From: Endobugula sp965214375
GTDB taxonomy: Bacteria; Pseudomonadota; Gammaproteobacteria; Pseudomonadales; Cellvibrionaceae
NCBI GenBank assembly: GCA_965214375.1
Contig: OZ243947.1
Location: 1 to 64,000 of the forward strand
Direction: 5' to 3'
Length of the DNA stretch: 64,000 bases
This document shows positions 25,776-35,134 of the stretch, piece by piece (within the stretch, counting starts at the first letter, position 1; the number at the start of each line of letters is the position of its first letter). The notes below the pieces were generated by a model. That model saw only the letters and a program-made list of their open reading frames with translations, was not told the origin of the DNA and made no database searches. The position numbers and the translations under genes were made by a program.

Positions 25776-27563
25776 ATGCGCAATGAGTATGGTGGTGCGC
25801 TCAACACCCGTTTTATTGATCAAACAGTAACCTTATGTGGCTGGGTTGATCGTCGACGTGATCATGGTGGCGTTCTCTTTATCGATTTGCGCGATCGTGA
25901 AGGTATTGTTCAGGTTGTATTTGACCCTGATGGTGAACAGAATTTTGCTTTAGCAGATACGGTTCGTAGTGAATATGTACTACAAGTCACGGGTAAAGTC
26001 CGTGCGCGCGATGCGGCGACAGTGAATCCCAATATGGCAACCGGTGAGATTGAAGTGTATGGTACTGAATTGACCATTCTCAATCAATCCGAAACACCGC
26101 CATTTCCGTTGAATGAGCATAGCACGGTGGGCGAGGACGTACGCTTAAAGTACCGTTACTTGGATTTGCGCCGTCAGGATATGCAAAATAACCTGCGTGT
26201 TCGTTCCAAAGTCACCAACATCATGCGTAACTATCTGGACGAGCAAGGATTTTTAGATATTGAAACGCCCATTTTGACGCGTGCCACTCCAGAAGGTGCC
26301 CGTGATTATTTAGTGCCTTCACGGACTCATGAAGGTAAATTCTTTGCCTTACCGCAATCCCCACAATTATTTAAACAACTGCTGATGGTGTCCGGCTTTG
26401 ATCGTTATTATCAAATTGCCAAATGTTTCCGTGATGAAGATTTACGTGCAGATCGCCAGCCCGAATTTACGCAGATTGATATTGAAACGTCATTTATGTC
26501 TGATGAAGAGATTATGGCGGTGGCTGAAGGTATGACGCGTGCGTTGTTTAACTCACAAATGGACATTGATTTGGGTGAGTTCCCGCGTATGCCTTATGCA
26601 GAGGCGATAGCGAAATACGGTTCAGATAAACCGGATTTGCGTATTCCGCTTGAATTGGTCGATATCAAAGACTTGATGGCCGACGTGGAGTTTAAAGTCT
26701 TTTCCGGCCCGGCCAATGACCCTAAAGGTCGCGTGGCAGCACTAAAAATTATCGGTGGTAATGACAAGTTAACACGCAAACAGATTGATGATTACACTAA
26801 ATTTGTGGGTATCTATGGTGCTAAGGGTCTGGCCTATATCAAAGTGAATGATAAGTCAGATCTTGAAAATGGCCTGCAATCTCCTATCGTTAAATTTTTA
26901 CCGATTGATGTGCGTGGTGCCATTCTGGAGCGCCTTGAATCGGAAAACGGTGATTTAATTTTCTTCGGTGCCGACAAAGCTAATATTGTGTCTGAGTCTT
27001 TGGGAGCTTTACGTTGTAAGCTGGGTGAAGACTTGGAACTTTACACGTGTGAATGGGCGCCGTTGTGGGTAGTGGACTTTCCAATGTTTGAAGAAATTGA
27101 GTTGGAGGGTGGTAAGCAAGGCTGGAAAGCATTGCATCACCCCTTTACTTCTCCTTCTTGCACGCCAGAAGAATTAGTTGATAACCCCGGCGCAGCATTA
27201 TCCGTTGCTTATGATTTGGTGCTTAATGGGACTGAGCTAGGTGGTGGTTCTGTACGTATCCATCGGCCTGCAATGCAACAGGCGGTATTTCAGGTATTGG
27301 GTATTGACGAAGAAGAACGACAAGAGAAGTTTGGTTTCTTGTTGGATGCCTTGCAGTACGGTGCGCCACCACACGGTGGTTTGGCTTTTGGCTTGGATCG
27401 CTTGATTATGCTTATGACTGATAGTGACTCTATTCGTGATGTAATAGCGTTCCCTAAAACACAAACCGCAGCGTGTGTGATGACAGATGCGCCAGGGAAT
27501 GTCGATCGTAAGCAACTCAGAGAACTCAATATCAAGCTGCAAGAAAAACAAACAAATACATAA
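25776..27563 (+). CDS. aspS: Aspartate--tRNA ligase
   Basis: Class IIb bacterial-type AspRS, 595 residues: N-terminal anticodon-binding OB fold (LCGWVDRRRDHGGVLFIDL), motif 2 CFRDEDLRADRQPEFTQID, GAD insertion, and motif 3 HGGLAFGLDRLIMLM. ATG 25776 with AGGAAA upstream gives the normal length; an earlier GTG is not needed. Intact. Confidence 0.96.
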   Translation: MRNEYGGALNTRFIDQTVTLCGWVDRRRDHGGVLFIDLRDREGIVQVVFDPDGEQNFALADTVRSEYVLQVTGKVRARDAATVNPNMATGEIEVYGTELTILNQSETPPFPLNEHSTVGEDVRLKYRYLDLRRQDMQNNLRVRSKVTNIMRNYLDEQGFLDIETPILTRATPEGARDYLVPSRTHEGKFFALPQSPQLFKQLLMVSGFDRYYQIAKCFRDEDLRADRQPEFTQIDIETSFMSDEEIMAVAEGMTRALFNSQMDIDLGEFPRMPYAEAIAKYGSDKPDLRIPLELVDIKDLMADVEFKVFSGPANDPKGRVAALKIIGGNDKLTRKQIDDYTKFVGIYGAKGLAYIKVNDKSDLENGLQSPIVKFLPIDVRGAILERLESENGDLIFFGADKANIVSESLGALRCKLGEDLELYTCEWAPLWVVDFPMFEEIELEGGKQGWKALHHPFTSPSCTPEELVDNPGAALSVAYDLVLNGTELGGGSVRIHRPAMQQAVFQVLGIDEEERQEKFGFLLDALQYGAPPHGGLAFGLDRLIMLMTDSDSIRDVIAFPKTQTAACVMTDAPGNVDRKQLRELNIKLQEKQTNT

Positions 27564-27589
27564 TTTTTTGCGATAGGTACATACAGACT

Positions 27590-29281
27590 ATGGCAGCGAC
27601 ATATAAAATTGCGATTGCTATTTCTGGTGCCGAGAGTCTCGGCTCGTACGAGTCCGGGACTCTCTATGAATTGATTCATGCCATCAAGTTGCATAATGAA
27701 CAAAACCCTAACCAAAAAATTGAAATTGATGTGCTCAGTGGTGCCAGTGCGGGTGGCATAACCGCGGCTATGGTTGCCCAGAAACTATTGTTTGACGCTG
27801 ATGCACTCGAAGACCCGGATAAGAATAGTCTCTTTGACGTTTGGGTAAATCGATCTGATATTCTTGATTTTCTGAATTTTCATCCTAATGAAGATCTTTC
27901 ACAGTCACTGCTATCCTCCAACCATATTTGGGATAACGCACGACACGCATTTTTTCAACGCTACCAGAAGGGTAGTAACCCTGTCGTAAAATCTCATCTA
28001 GCCTCTGCAAACACTATCCAATTGGGTATGGCATTATCCAATTTGAATGGTGTGGATTACCAACTGCCGACATATACCAATAGCCAGGCAGGCATTGAAC
28101 GAGGAGAGTTTGTACAAACACGTAATCAGGATCGCTATACAGTTTCTATTGATGCTGCTTGTGATAATCAGGCCTTCTGGGAAAAAGTTGTAAGAGCCGG
28201 GTTGGCGTCAGGCGCATTTCCGGTTGCCTTCAGCCCTGTTGAATTACAACGTGAATGGGCAACGGATGATTATCAGGGGCGTGGTGCAAAAAATTGGGCG
28301 CCAGATTTTGATGGGCAATTTACCTATGTCGATGGCGGAATGTTTAATAATTATCCTTTGGGTATGGCACGTAGTCTTGCAAGGCGTGTTGATGAAATCT
28401 CTGATGAAAACTATCGACGTTATTATTTTTATATCTCGCCCTCCACTAAAACCAGCTCAGCAGATTATAATTTTCGAGGAAGCAAAGCCAATATTTTTTC
28501 CTGTGGTTTCCAGATTTTAAAAAGTATCTACAATAACAGTGGTTTTCAGGACTGGGTACAAACCGATGATATCAATGGTTCAATTAATCGGCTACATGAA
28601 CAGGCAGAGTTACTACTTGATGTCGTGATGCAGATGGAGGCTTCTGCGATAGAAGTCATGTTGGTTTCTGTGCAAAAAATTTGTTATCGGATGTATGAAA
28701 AAAATGGCCGTAACTTTGAAGCTGATCAAGAGACAATTGAAAAAAATTTTTTGCAATACTGGTCTCATCTACAGCAAGAATTGACAGCGCAACAAAAGCA
28801 ATTATGGATAATGATGGTATTGACCATGGAGTCAAGCGCTAACCTGACAGATAAAGAGAAAATGCGTATTTATAACATTACAGCTAAAGATTCAGAGTTG
28901 TCTGGTTCGTCAATGGCTGGATTTTTAGGGTTTTTTGACAAACGCTTTCGTCAACTTGATTACTTGGTTGGCCTTTTAAAGGCCCGCCAGACAATTAACG
29001 ATATTATTGAGGCGGTAGAGTCAGGTAGCTGTGAACACCTGCCTTTACGTATTGAGCCTCTACAAACGTCAGATATTCAGTACCAATTAGATGAACTACA
29101 ATCAGTTGCACATGCCTCCATTGATACTGTGGATAGGTCGACAAGGGAAAAAACCTATCTTCAGATTAAAACCAGCATTGCCGCTATTCTTAAACGTTCA
29201 GGTGTGAAATGGTATGTAAGATGGTTTGTGGTTCATTGTGTTGCACGTTCGGCAATTAGAAAATTTTTGGCATTAAGATAG
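27590..29281 (+). CDS. Patatin-like phospholipase domain protein
   Basis: 563 residues. Patatin fold elements are an oxyanion-like ISGAESLGSYESG at residue 10, the nucleophile elbow SGASAGG near 50, and the Asp of YVDGGMFNNYPLG near 247. The second half is helical with no recognised domain, similar to DUF3376-type extensions. Probably an acyl hydrolase acting on lipids; it follows aspS by 26 bases, so it may be read through from it. Confidence 0.8.
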   Translation: MAATYKIAIAISGAESLGSYESGTLYELIHAIKLHNEQNPNQKIEIDVLSGASAGGITAAMVAQKLLFDADALEDPDKNSLFDVWVNRSDILDFLNFHPNEDLSQSLLSSNHIWDNARHAFFQRYQKGSNPVVKSHLASANTIQLGMALSNLNGVDYQLPTYTNSQAGIERGEFVQTRNQDRYTVSIDAACDNQAFWEKVVRAGLASGAFPVAFSPVELQREWATDDYQGRGAKNWAPDFDGQFTYVDGGMFNNYPLGMARSLARRVDEISDENYRRYYFYISPSTKTSSADYNFRGSKANIFSCGFQILKSIYNNSGFQDWVQTDDINGSINRLHEQAELLLDVVMQMEASAIEVMLVSVQKICYRMYEKNGRNFEADQETIEKNFLQYWSHLQQELTAQQKQLWIMMVLTMESSANLTDKEKMRIYNITAKDSELSGSSMAGFLGFFDKRFRQLDYLVGLLKARQTINDIIEAVESGSCEHLPLRIEPLQTSDIQYQLDELQSVAHASIDTVDRSTREKTYLQIKTSIAAILKRSGVKWYVRWFVVHCVARSAIRKFLALR

Positions 29282-29305
29282 TTTTTTGTGTAAAAGGTGG
29301 TGACT

Positions 29306-29638
29306 ATGGATATCCATATGATGAATGATAATGTATCCGTTTCAGGCCAGATTACGCCAGAGCAAGTGGCCGATATTGCGGCATCTGGCGTTGAGGTGTT
29401 GGTTTGTAATCGTCCGGATTTTGAGGTGGCAGACCAGCCAACGTATGCGGCTATTGAGGAAGCTGCAAAAGCTCAGGGGCTTGATGTCGTTAATATCCCA
29501 TTTTCAGGGGGGCAGATGGCAGTGGCGCACGTAGAAGCCTTTGCGGATATCCTGAAAACCGGCAAGCGTATTCACGCTTACTGCCGTACAGGTCATCGTT
29601 CTTCTCAACTGTGGGCAGCCGCTTTACAGTCGTCCTAA
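29306..29638 (+). CDS. DUF442/TIGR01244 phosphatase-like protein
   Basis: 110 residues of the beta-lactamase-hydrolase-like (BLH) domain family, related to tyrosine phosphatases. The catalytic-loop motif CRTGHRSSQLW (CX5R) is present near the C-terminus. Family members are tied to sulfide/persulfide metabolism or biofilm control; function here not established. ATG 29306 with AAGGTGG upstream is preferred to two GTG codons before it. Confidence 0.8.
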   Translation: MDIHMMNDNVSVSGQITPEQVADIAASGVEVLVCNRPDFEVADQPTYAAIEEAAKAQGLDVVNIPFSGGQMAVAHVEAFADILKTGKRIHAYCRTGHRSSQLWAAALQSS

Positions 29639-29744
29639 TTTGCGATCGTTGTGCAAATATTGCAATTATGTTAACGTGTATTTGTGCGACTATAGTCGTG
29701 CAAATTATCATAACAATATAATAATTACATAAGAGGACACATCT

Positions 29745-30062
29745 ATGAGTCTGGGAAAAATTGCGTTTATCGCAGGTCTTGTTATCTCCGTTATTTTGGC
29801 CTTTATTAGCATTCCTTATGCATCATTAATACTGCTGATCTTGGGTCTATTGATCGGGTTTCTTAATGTTTCTGCTTCAGAAGCAAGCAGCTTCCTGATA
29901 GCCGCTATTGCATTGTTGGCAACTAATGCAGCCGCATCTATTGCCGGCGTACCATTTGTTGGTGCAATTCTGGTTGCTATTCTTGCCAATATTGGTGCAT
30001 TAATGACACCTGCGGTTCTGGTGGTAGCGATTAAAACGTTGCTATCAACGGCAGACAGCTAA
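29745..30062 (+). CDS. Small hydrophobic membrane protein
   Basis: 105 residues, nearly all hydrophobic, with about three helices (IAFIAGLVISVILAFISI, SLILLILGLLIGFL, ILVAILANIGALM). AAGAGG ribosome site lies 9 bases before ATG. Followed by a strong terminator at 30099-30124. No family recognised. Confidence 0.65.
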   Translation: MSLGKIAFIAGLVISVILAFISIPYASLILLILGLLIGFLNVSASEASSFLIAAIALLATNAAASIAGVPFVGAILVAILANIGALMTPAVLVVAIKTLLSTADS

Positions 30063-30098
30063 TTGACTGACTGCCTTTACTTAATATGTTGTAATAAG

Positions 30099-30124
30099 AA
30101 CCCACTCTCTGAGTGGGTTTTTTT
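30099..30124 (+). terminator. Intrinsic terminator
   Basis: AACCCACTC and GAGTGGGTT form a perfect 9-bp stem with a 3-base loop, followed by a T run to 30124. It ends the transcript of the small membrane protein gene. Confidence 0.92.
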
Positions 30125-30251
30125 GTGCTGGCGGGCTTTGTGATTGTTATTAGATCCTGTTGATATATTGCGTGATAGTCGATGCGCGTTTATTATGAGT
30201 GGTGTAGTACTCACTAATTAAACAACAATAACGAAATCCAAGGGTGTATTT

Positions 30252-30455
30252 ATGTCTACCAGCTTGTCTGCCAAGGAAACCGCATCCACTTTGGTCAATG
30301 ATCTTGATGATAATGCCTCATGGGGCGATGTAAAAGATACCATCATGGCTGAATATAAAAAAGAAACTGGCGATGCTAAAGCAGATGCGATTGCAGCGGT
30401 TGTGTTGTGTTTGGCGTTTGTTGCAACCGCTATCTTATGGGTGAGTTATCACTGA
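30252..30455 (+). CDS. Small C-tail membrane protein
   Basis: 67 residues. An acidic soluble N-terminal part (VNDLDDNASWGDVKDTIMAEY) is followed by one C-terminal membrane helix (AIAAVVLCLAFVATAILWV). Ribosome site AAGGG precedes ATG 30252. It is similar in plan to small DUF-type membrane proteins near ruvC, but no family is recognised. Confidence 0.65.
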   Translation: MSTSLSAKETASTLVNDLDDNASWGDVKDTIMAEYKKETGDAKADAIAAVVLCLAFVATAILWVSYH

Positions 30456-30536
30456 TATCTTTACCTCTTGCGCTACCGGTAGCTCAGGTATAGAATGCTG
30501 TATAAAAAAACAGTATTTATTTAAAAGAGGTTTATC

Positions 30537-31055
30537 TTGTCACTGATTCTGGGGGTTGACCCCGGCTCCCGCAAAACCGGTTTTGGTATTATTAATACGC
30601 TACATGGGCAGCCTGAATACGTTGTCAGCGGGGTTATTTGCCCGGAATATGACAGTCTTCCCGATCGTTTGAAACAAATTCACCAGTATCTCTGCGATGT
30701 GATTGATGAATACTGCCCACAAGAAATGGCGGTAGAACAAGTGTTTATGGCCAAAAGTGCGGCTTCGGCGTTGAAATTAGGTCAGGCGCGCGGGGCAGTG
30801 ATTGTGGCGGCAGTAAATCACGACTTACCGGTTGCCGAATATGAGGCTAAAAAAGTGAAGCAATCTGTTGTGGGTAACGGTGGGGCTGATAAAACTCAAG
30901 TCCAACATATGGTGAAGCACCTATTAAAATTGTCTGGTACGCCACAGGAAGATGCCGCAGATGCGCTGGCAGTTGCCTTGTGTCATGCTAATACACATCA
31001 AAATCTGGTTGCGATGGCACAAGCTAAACATTTTCGTCGGGGGAGATTGGTATGA
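30537..31055 (+). CDS. ruvC: Holliday junction resolvase RuvC
   Basis: Cleaves Holliday junctions as part of RuvABC. 172 residues; catalytic acidic residues lie in ILGVDPGSRKTGFG (Asp7), MAVEQVFM, and the C-terminal QEDAADALAVALCH. TTG start at 30537, with AAGAGG 8 bases upstream; no ATG is available at this position. Overlaps ruvA by 4 bases. Confidence 0.95.
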   Translation: MSLILGVDPGSRKTGFGIINTLHGQPEYVVSGVICPEYDSLPDRLKQIHQYLCDVIDEYCPQEMAVEQVFMAKSAASALKLGQARGAVIVAAVNHDLPVAEYEAKKVKQSVVGNGGADKTQVQHMVKHLLKLSGTPQEDAADALAVALCHANTHQNLVAMAQAKHFRRGRLV

Positions 31056-31684
31056 TCGCTCGCTTATCAGGTATTTTGCTGGAAAAGCAGGCGCCTTATT
31101 TATTAATTGATGTTCATGGCGTGGGTTATGAAGTGCAGGCGCCTATGACCAGTTTCTACCCTTTACCTGAACTGGGTGAATCCGTTACCTTGTATACACA
31201 CCTGTCGATTAATGAAAATGCTCATCAATTATTTGGGTTTTACACGCTGGAAGAGCGTGTGTTGTTTCGTACCTTGATTAAAGTGAACGGGGTTGGCCCT
31301 AAAATGGCGTTGGCCATTTTATCCGGTATGCCTGCCAATGAGTTTGTCCACTGCGTTAAAACTGATAACGTCAGTGCTTTGGTTAAGGTTCCCGGTGTGG
31401 GTAAAAAAACGGCTGAACGATTAATTATTGACGTCAAAGATCGTGTGGCTGACTGGGGTGATGAACTATTACCGCCAGTGGATACGAATGTGACCACACC
31501 CAAGGTTATTGGTAGCGTATCCAGCAGCATAGCTGATGCAGAAAGTGCGTTGATTACACTGGGTTATAAACCTGCGCAGGCAACACAAATGGTGGCAATT
31601 GCCGAACAGTCATTGCCAGAAACAGAGGCGGTGGACAGTGAAAACCTGATTCGTGTCGCATTACAAAATATGGCGACAGCATAG
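31052..31684 (+). CDS. ruvA: Holliday junction branch-migration protein RuvA
   Basis: 210 residues. OB-fold N-terminus (MIARLSGILLEKQAPYLLID), two helix-hairpin-helix motifs (LIKVNGVGPKMALAIL, LVKVPGVGKKTAERLI) that bind the junction, and a C-terminal UBA-like domain for RuvB contact. Middle gene of ruvCAB. Confidence 0.95.
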   Translation: MIARLSGILLEKQAPYLLIDVHGVGYEVQAPMTSFYPLPELGESVTLYTHLSINENAHQLFGFYTLEERVLFRTLIKVNGVGPKMALAILSGMPANEFVHCVKTDNVSALVKVPGVGKKTAERLIIDVKDRVADWGDELLPPVDTNVTTPKVIGSVSSSIADAESALITLGYKPAQATQMVAIAEQSLPETEAVDSENLIRVALQNMATA

Positions 31685-31696
31685 TGGTAAACAATC

Positions 31697-32746
31697 ATGA
31701 TTAAAAAAGATGATCTACAAGCTCAGCGTATGATTGCTCCAGTGGCCAAGCCACAGGAGGATATACAGGACCGCGCTATTCGGCCGAAAAAGCTGGGTGA
31801 TTATATCGGTCAACCACATGTGCGTGAGCAAATGGATATTTTTATACAAGCCGCGCAAAAAAGGCATGAGCCATTAGATCATACACTGATTTTTGGTCCG
31901 CCTGGTCTAGGAAAAACGACATTAGCCAATATTATCGCAGTGGAAATGGGGGTAGAAATTACCACAACATCAGGTCCGGTGTTGGAAAAGGCGGGTGATT
32001 TGGCGGCATTGATGACTAATCTACAACAGGGGGATGTGCTATTTATTGATGAAATTCATCGTTTGAGTCCCATGGTTGAAGAAGTACTATATCCCGCCAT
32101 GGAAGATTATCAGTTGGATATTATGATTGGTGAGGGGCCGGCAGCGCGCTCGATTAAACTGGATTTACCGCCTTTTACCCTCGTTGGAGCTACCACTAGA
32201 GCCGGTTTGTTAACATCGCCATTGCGAGACCGTTTTGGCATTGTACAGCGCTTGGAATTCTATAATATTGCTGACCTAACACATATTGTGAGTCGCTCTG
32301 CCACATTATTACAAGTCCATATCGACCATGCTGGAGCACAGGAAATTGCCAAACGTTCACGGGGGACTCCACGTATTGCTAACCGCCTGTTACGACGGGT
32401 ACGTGATTATGCAGAAGTGAAAAGCGATGGCAAGATCACAAGAGATATCGCTGATGCAGCACTGTATATGTTAAATGTGGATCAGCGTGGTTTTGACCAT
32501 ATGGATCGTCGTCTACTATTGGCAATGATTGATAAATTTGATGGTGGCCCCGTTGGAGTGGAAAGTCTCGCTGCCGCTATTAGTGAAGAGCGTGATACTA
32601 TTGAAGATGTATTGGAGCCTTACTTAATACAGCAAGGCTATATGGCGCGAACCCCGCGCGGACGTATTGTGACTCAACAGGCTTATGAACACTTTTCCAA
32701 AATACCCAAAGACGGTACCCATACGTCTGATCTTCCTGTTCAATAG
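31697..32746 (+). CDS. ruvB: Holliday junction branch-migration helicase RuvB
   Basis: AAA+ motor, 349 residues: Walker A FGPPGLGKTTLA near residue 71, Walker B LFIDEIHRLS, sensor 1 VGATTRAGLLTSPLRDRFG and sensor 2 SRGTPRIANRLLRRVRD. Third gene of ruvCAB; ybgC-tol genes follow after 24 bases. Confidence 0.96.
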   Translation: MIKKDDLQAQRMIAPVAKPQEDIQDRAIRPKKLGDYIGQPHVREQMDIFIQAAQKRHEPLDHTLIFGPPGLGKTTLANIIAVEMGVEITTTSGPVLEKAGDLAALMTNLQQGDVLFIDEIHRLSPMVEEVLYPAMEDYQLDIMIGEGPAARSIKLDLPPFTLVGATTRAGLLTSPLRDRFGIVQRLEFYNIADLTHIVSRSATLLQVHIDHAGAQEIAKRSRGTPRIANRLLRRVRDYAEVKSDGKITRDIADAALYMLNVDQRGFDHMDRRLLLAMIDKFDGGPVGVESLAAAISEERDTIEDVLEPYLIQQGYMARTPRGRIVTQQAYEHFSKIPKDGTHTSDLPVQ

Positions 32747-32770
32747 TTTCACTGTGCTTCGGTTGTAACG

Positions 32771-33196
32771 ATGTCAGAGAATAGCCCCGAATTTACACTC
32801 CCTGTCCGTGTTTACATTGAAGACACGGATGCAGGTGGTATTGTCTATTATGTAAACTATTTGAAATTTCTTGAACGTAGTCGTACCGAGTTTTTGCGGT
32901 CTCTGGGCTATGGTAAAACAGCCATATTGGAAGATGGCTTGTTGTTGGTTGTACATAGTACTGAGATAAAGTATCTCTCCCCGGCTCATCTTGATGAGGA
33001 ACTTATAGCAACGACTCATGTTCAAAAACTCGCACGTTCTTATATTGTCTTCACACAAGAAATTCGTCGTGGTGAAAGTGTTTTATGCCGGGCAATGGTC
33101 AAGGTTGCCTGTGTCAATCCTGCAATGAAGCCAACGGCACTTCCTAAGCATGTTTACAAGGCTATTCATATCTATACAATGGGTGGCTCACGATAA
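32771..33196 (+). CDS. ybgC: Tol-Pal associated acyl-CoA thioesterase
   Basis: 141-residue hotdog-fold thioesterase. The signature RVYIEDTDAGGIVYYVNYLKFLE holds the catalytic Asp; RTEFLRSLGY follows. YbgC starts the tol-pal operon in many gammaproteobacteria and acts in phospholipid-linked acyl metabolism near the Tol complex. Confidence 0.92.
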   Translation: MSENSPEFTLPVRVYIEDTDAGGIVYYVNYLKFLERSRTEFLRSLGYGKTAILEDGLLLVVHSTEIKYLSPAHLDEELIATTHVQKLARSYIVFTQEIRRGESVLCRAMVKVACVNPAMKPTALPKHVYKAIHIYTMGGSR

Positions 33197-33211
33197 TAAG
33201 GTCACAGAATT

Positions 33212-33901
33212 ATGGTTCCTCATGACGAAACCCTATCCATAGTCAGTTTGATAGCCGGCGCTAGTCTGCTTGTGCAATTAGTTATGTTGATTCTCTTTTT
33301 GGCATCCGTTGTTTCATGGGCGATGATTGTACAGCGTGCGAGTTATCAGGGGCGTGCCAAGAAAGCATTGGATGAATTTGAAGATCAATTCTGGTCAGGT
33401 ATCGATTTAACACAGCTATATCGTCAGGGTAATGAGTCGGCAGGTTTGGGTAAGACCGAAGGTGTAGAAATGATTTTCCGCGCTGGCTATAAAGAGTTTT
33501 CGCGTATGCGTCAGCAAGATAAGGTTGATGTGGATGCAGTGATGGAAGGCACTCAGTGTGCCATGCGAGTAGCCTTGGCACGAGAGCAGGAAAAGCTCGA
33601 AACCAATCTCCCATTTCTCGCCAGCGTTGCTTCCGTTAGCCCTTACATTGGTTTGTTTGGTACGGTGTGGGGAATTATGAATTCTTTCCGTGGTCTTGCA
33701 AATGCTACTCAGGCGACCTTAGCGACGGTTGCCCCGGGTATCTCGGAAGCACTGATTGCGACAGCGATGGGTCTATTCGCAGCTATTCCTGCAGTACTGG
33801 CTTATAACCGATTTTCTGCAAGAGCAGAGCAGTTAATGAGCCGTTATGAAACCTTTGCAGAAGAGTTTGCTTCAATTCTGCATCGTCAATTACATAGGTA
33901 A
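33212..33901 (+). CDS. tolQ: Tol-Pal proton channel subunit TolQ
   Basis: 229 residues, MotA/ExbB family, three membrane helices. The final helices contain GLFGTVWGIMNSFRGL and PGISEALIATAMGLFAAIPAVLAYN, the pore signature. With TolR it uses the proton-motive force to energise TolA for outer-membrane constriction. It ends one base into tolR (TAATG). Confidence 0.95.
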   Translation: MVPHDETLSIVSLIAGASLLVQLVMLILFLASVVSWAMIVQRASYQGRAKKALDEFEDQFWSGIDLTQLYRQGNESAGLGKTEGVEMIFRAGYKEFSRMRQQDKVDVDAVMEGTQCAMRVALAREQEKLETNLPFLASVASVSPYIGLFGTVWGIMNSFRGLANATQATLATVAPGISEALIATAMGLFAAIPAVLAYNRFSARAEQLMSRYETFAEEFASILHRQLHR

Positions 33902-34326
33902 TGGCTATGCCTGTGGTCAAACATAAGCGCAAACCCATGGCAGAAATCAATGTGGTTCCTTACATTGATGTTATGTTGGTGTTACTCATTCTCTTTATGG
34001 TCACAGCCCCTTTGCTGATGCAAGGTGTAGAAGTTGATTTGCCTCAAGTCAATTCAGCGCCAACAACCCAAAAAGAAGAGCCTGTTATTGTTTCTGTTGA
34101 TGCAAAAAACAATTTTTACATTAATGTTGGCAGTAAAGAAAAAGAACCCAAGCCGTTAAAACAAGTTACTGCTCAAGTGAGTAAAATGTTAAAAGTGAAA
34201 CCCGAAACTCCCATTTTGGTATGGGGCGATACAGCGGTTCCTTATGGCACTGTTGTGCAACTGATGAGTCGATTGCAGGCAGCAGGTGCAACGTCTGTTG
34301 GTCTGGTTACTGAGCCTCCTCAATGA
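33901..34326 (+). CDS. tolR: Tol-Pal system protein TolR
   Basis: 141 residues, ExbD family: one membrane helix with the key Asp in INVVPYIDVMLVLLILFMV and a periplasmic domain. Overlaps tolQ by one base; tolA follows after 10 bases. Confidence 0.94.
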   Translation: MAMPVVKHKRKPMAEINVVPYIDVMLVLLILFMVTAPLLMQGVEVDLPQVNSAPTTQKEEPVIVSVDAKNNFYINVGSKEKEPKPLKQVTAQVSKMLKVKPETPILVWGDTAVPYGTVVQLMSRLQAAGATSVGLVTEPPQ

Positions 34327-34336
34327 GCTGATCATT

Positions 34337-35134
34337 ATGAAGTCTTATGGCTTGGGTATTATAGTGAGTCTGCTGTCCCATACTGTATTGGTGATATTAG
34401 TTGTATGGGGTTGGCAGGCTGCGACACCACAAAAACAAATTGAAACCCCTCAACATGTGAAAGCAGTATTCATTGAGCTGGAGCAAAAAGCCAAGCCAAG
34501 TCCTGATGTTAATAAAAAACGCCAGAATGAAATAAAAAAGAAAGAACAACAACGTAGATTGGCAGAAAAAAAGAAACGTGAACAGCAAGAGAAGGCAAAG
34601 CAACTAGCGCTGAAAAAAGCCAAAGAAGAAAAAGCACGTAAAGAAAAAGCGTTACAAGAACAACGTGAAAAGGAACGTAAAGAAGAGCTGCGAAAGCAAC
34701 AAGAGCGTCAAGAAGAATTGCGCAAAGAACTTGAAAAAGAACAACAGCAGCAGCAGCGTCAAAAAGAGTTAGAACAAGCGATTGCTGCTGAAAAAGCACG
34801 TAAAGCGGCAGAACAGCAGGCGTCAGAAGATGAACGGGTGGTGTCGAGCTATATAAGTATTATTCGCGACAGAGTGAGTGCCAACTGGAGTCGACCACCC
34901 TCTGCACGCAATGGTATGGAAGTAACATTGAGAATTCAGTTGGTTCCTACAGGAGAAGTGATTAGTGTTGACATCGTTACTTCAAGTGGCGATGCGGCGT
35001 ATGACCGCTCGACGGTCAGAGCGGTTAAAAAAGCGGAAAAGTTCCCGGAAATTAAAGAGATGGAAAGTAGAATTTTTGAACAGTATTATCGAACTTTTAG
35101 TATTAATTTCAGCCCCGAGGATTTACGACAGTGA
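34337..35134 (+). CDS. tolA: Tol-Pal system protein TolA
   Basis: 265 residues. N-terminal membrane anchor (LGIIVSLLSHTVLVILVV), a long Lys/Glu/Gln-rich coiled-coil domain II with KKKREQQEKAKQ-type repeats, and the C-terminal domain III (SSYISIIRDRVSANW, VDIVTSSGDAAYDRS). Connects TolQR to Pal/TolB. ATG 34337 chosen because the frame upstream overlaps tolR and would destroy the anchor. Overlaps tolB by 4 bases. Confidence 0.93.
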   Translation: MKSYGLGIIVSLLSHTVLVILVVWGWQAATPQKQIETPQHVKAVFIELEQKAKPSPDVNKKRQNEIKKKEQQRRLAEKKKREQQEKAKQLALKKAKEEKARKEKALQEQREKERKEELRKQQERQEELRKELEKEQQQQQRQKELEQAIAAEKARKAAEQQASEDERVVSSYISIIRDRVSANWSRPPSARNGMEVTLRIQLVPTGEVISVDIVTSSGDAAYDRSTVRAVKKAEKFPEIKEMESRIFEQYYRTFSINFSPEDLRQ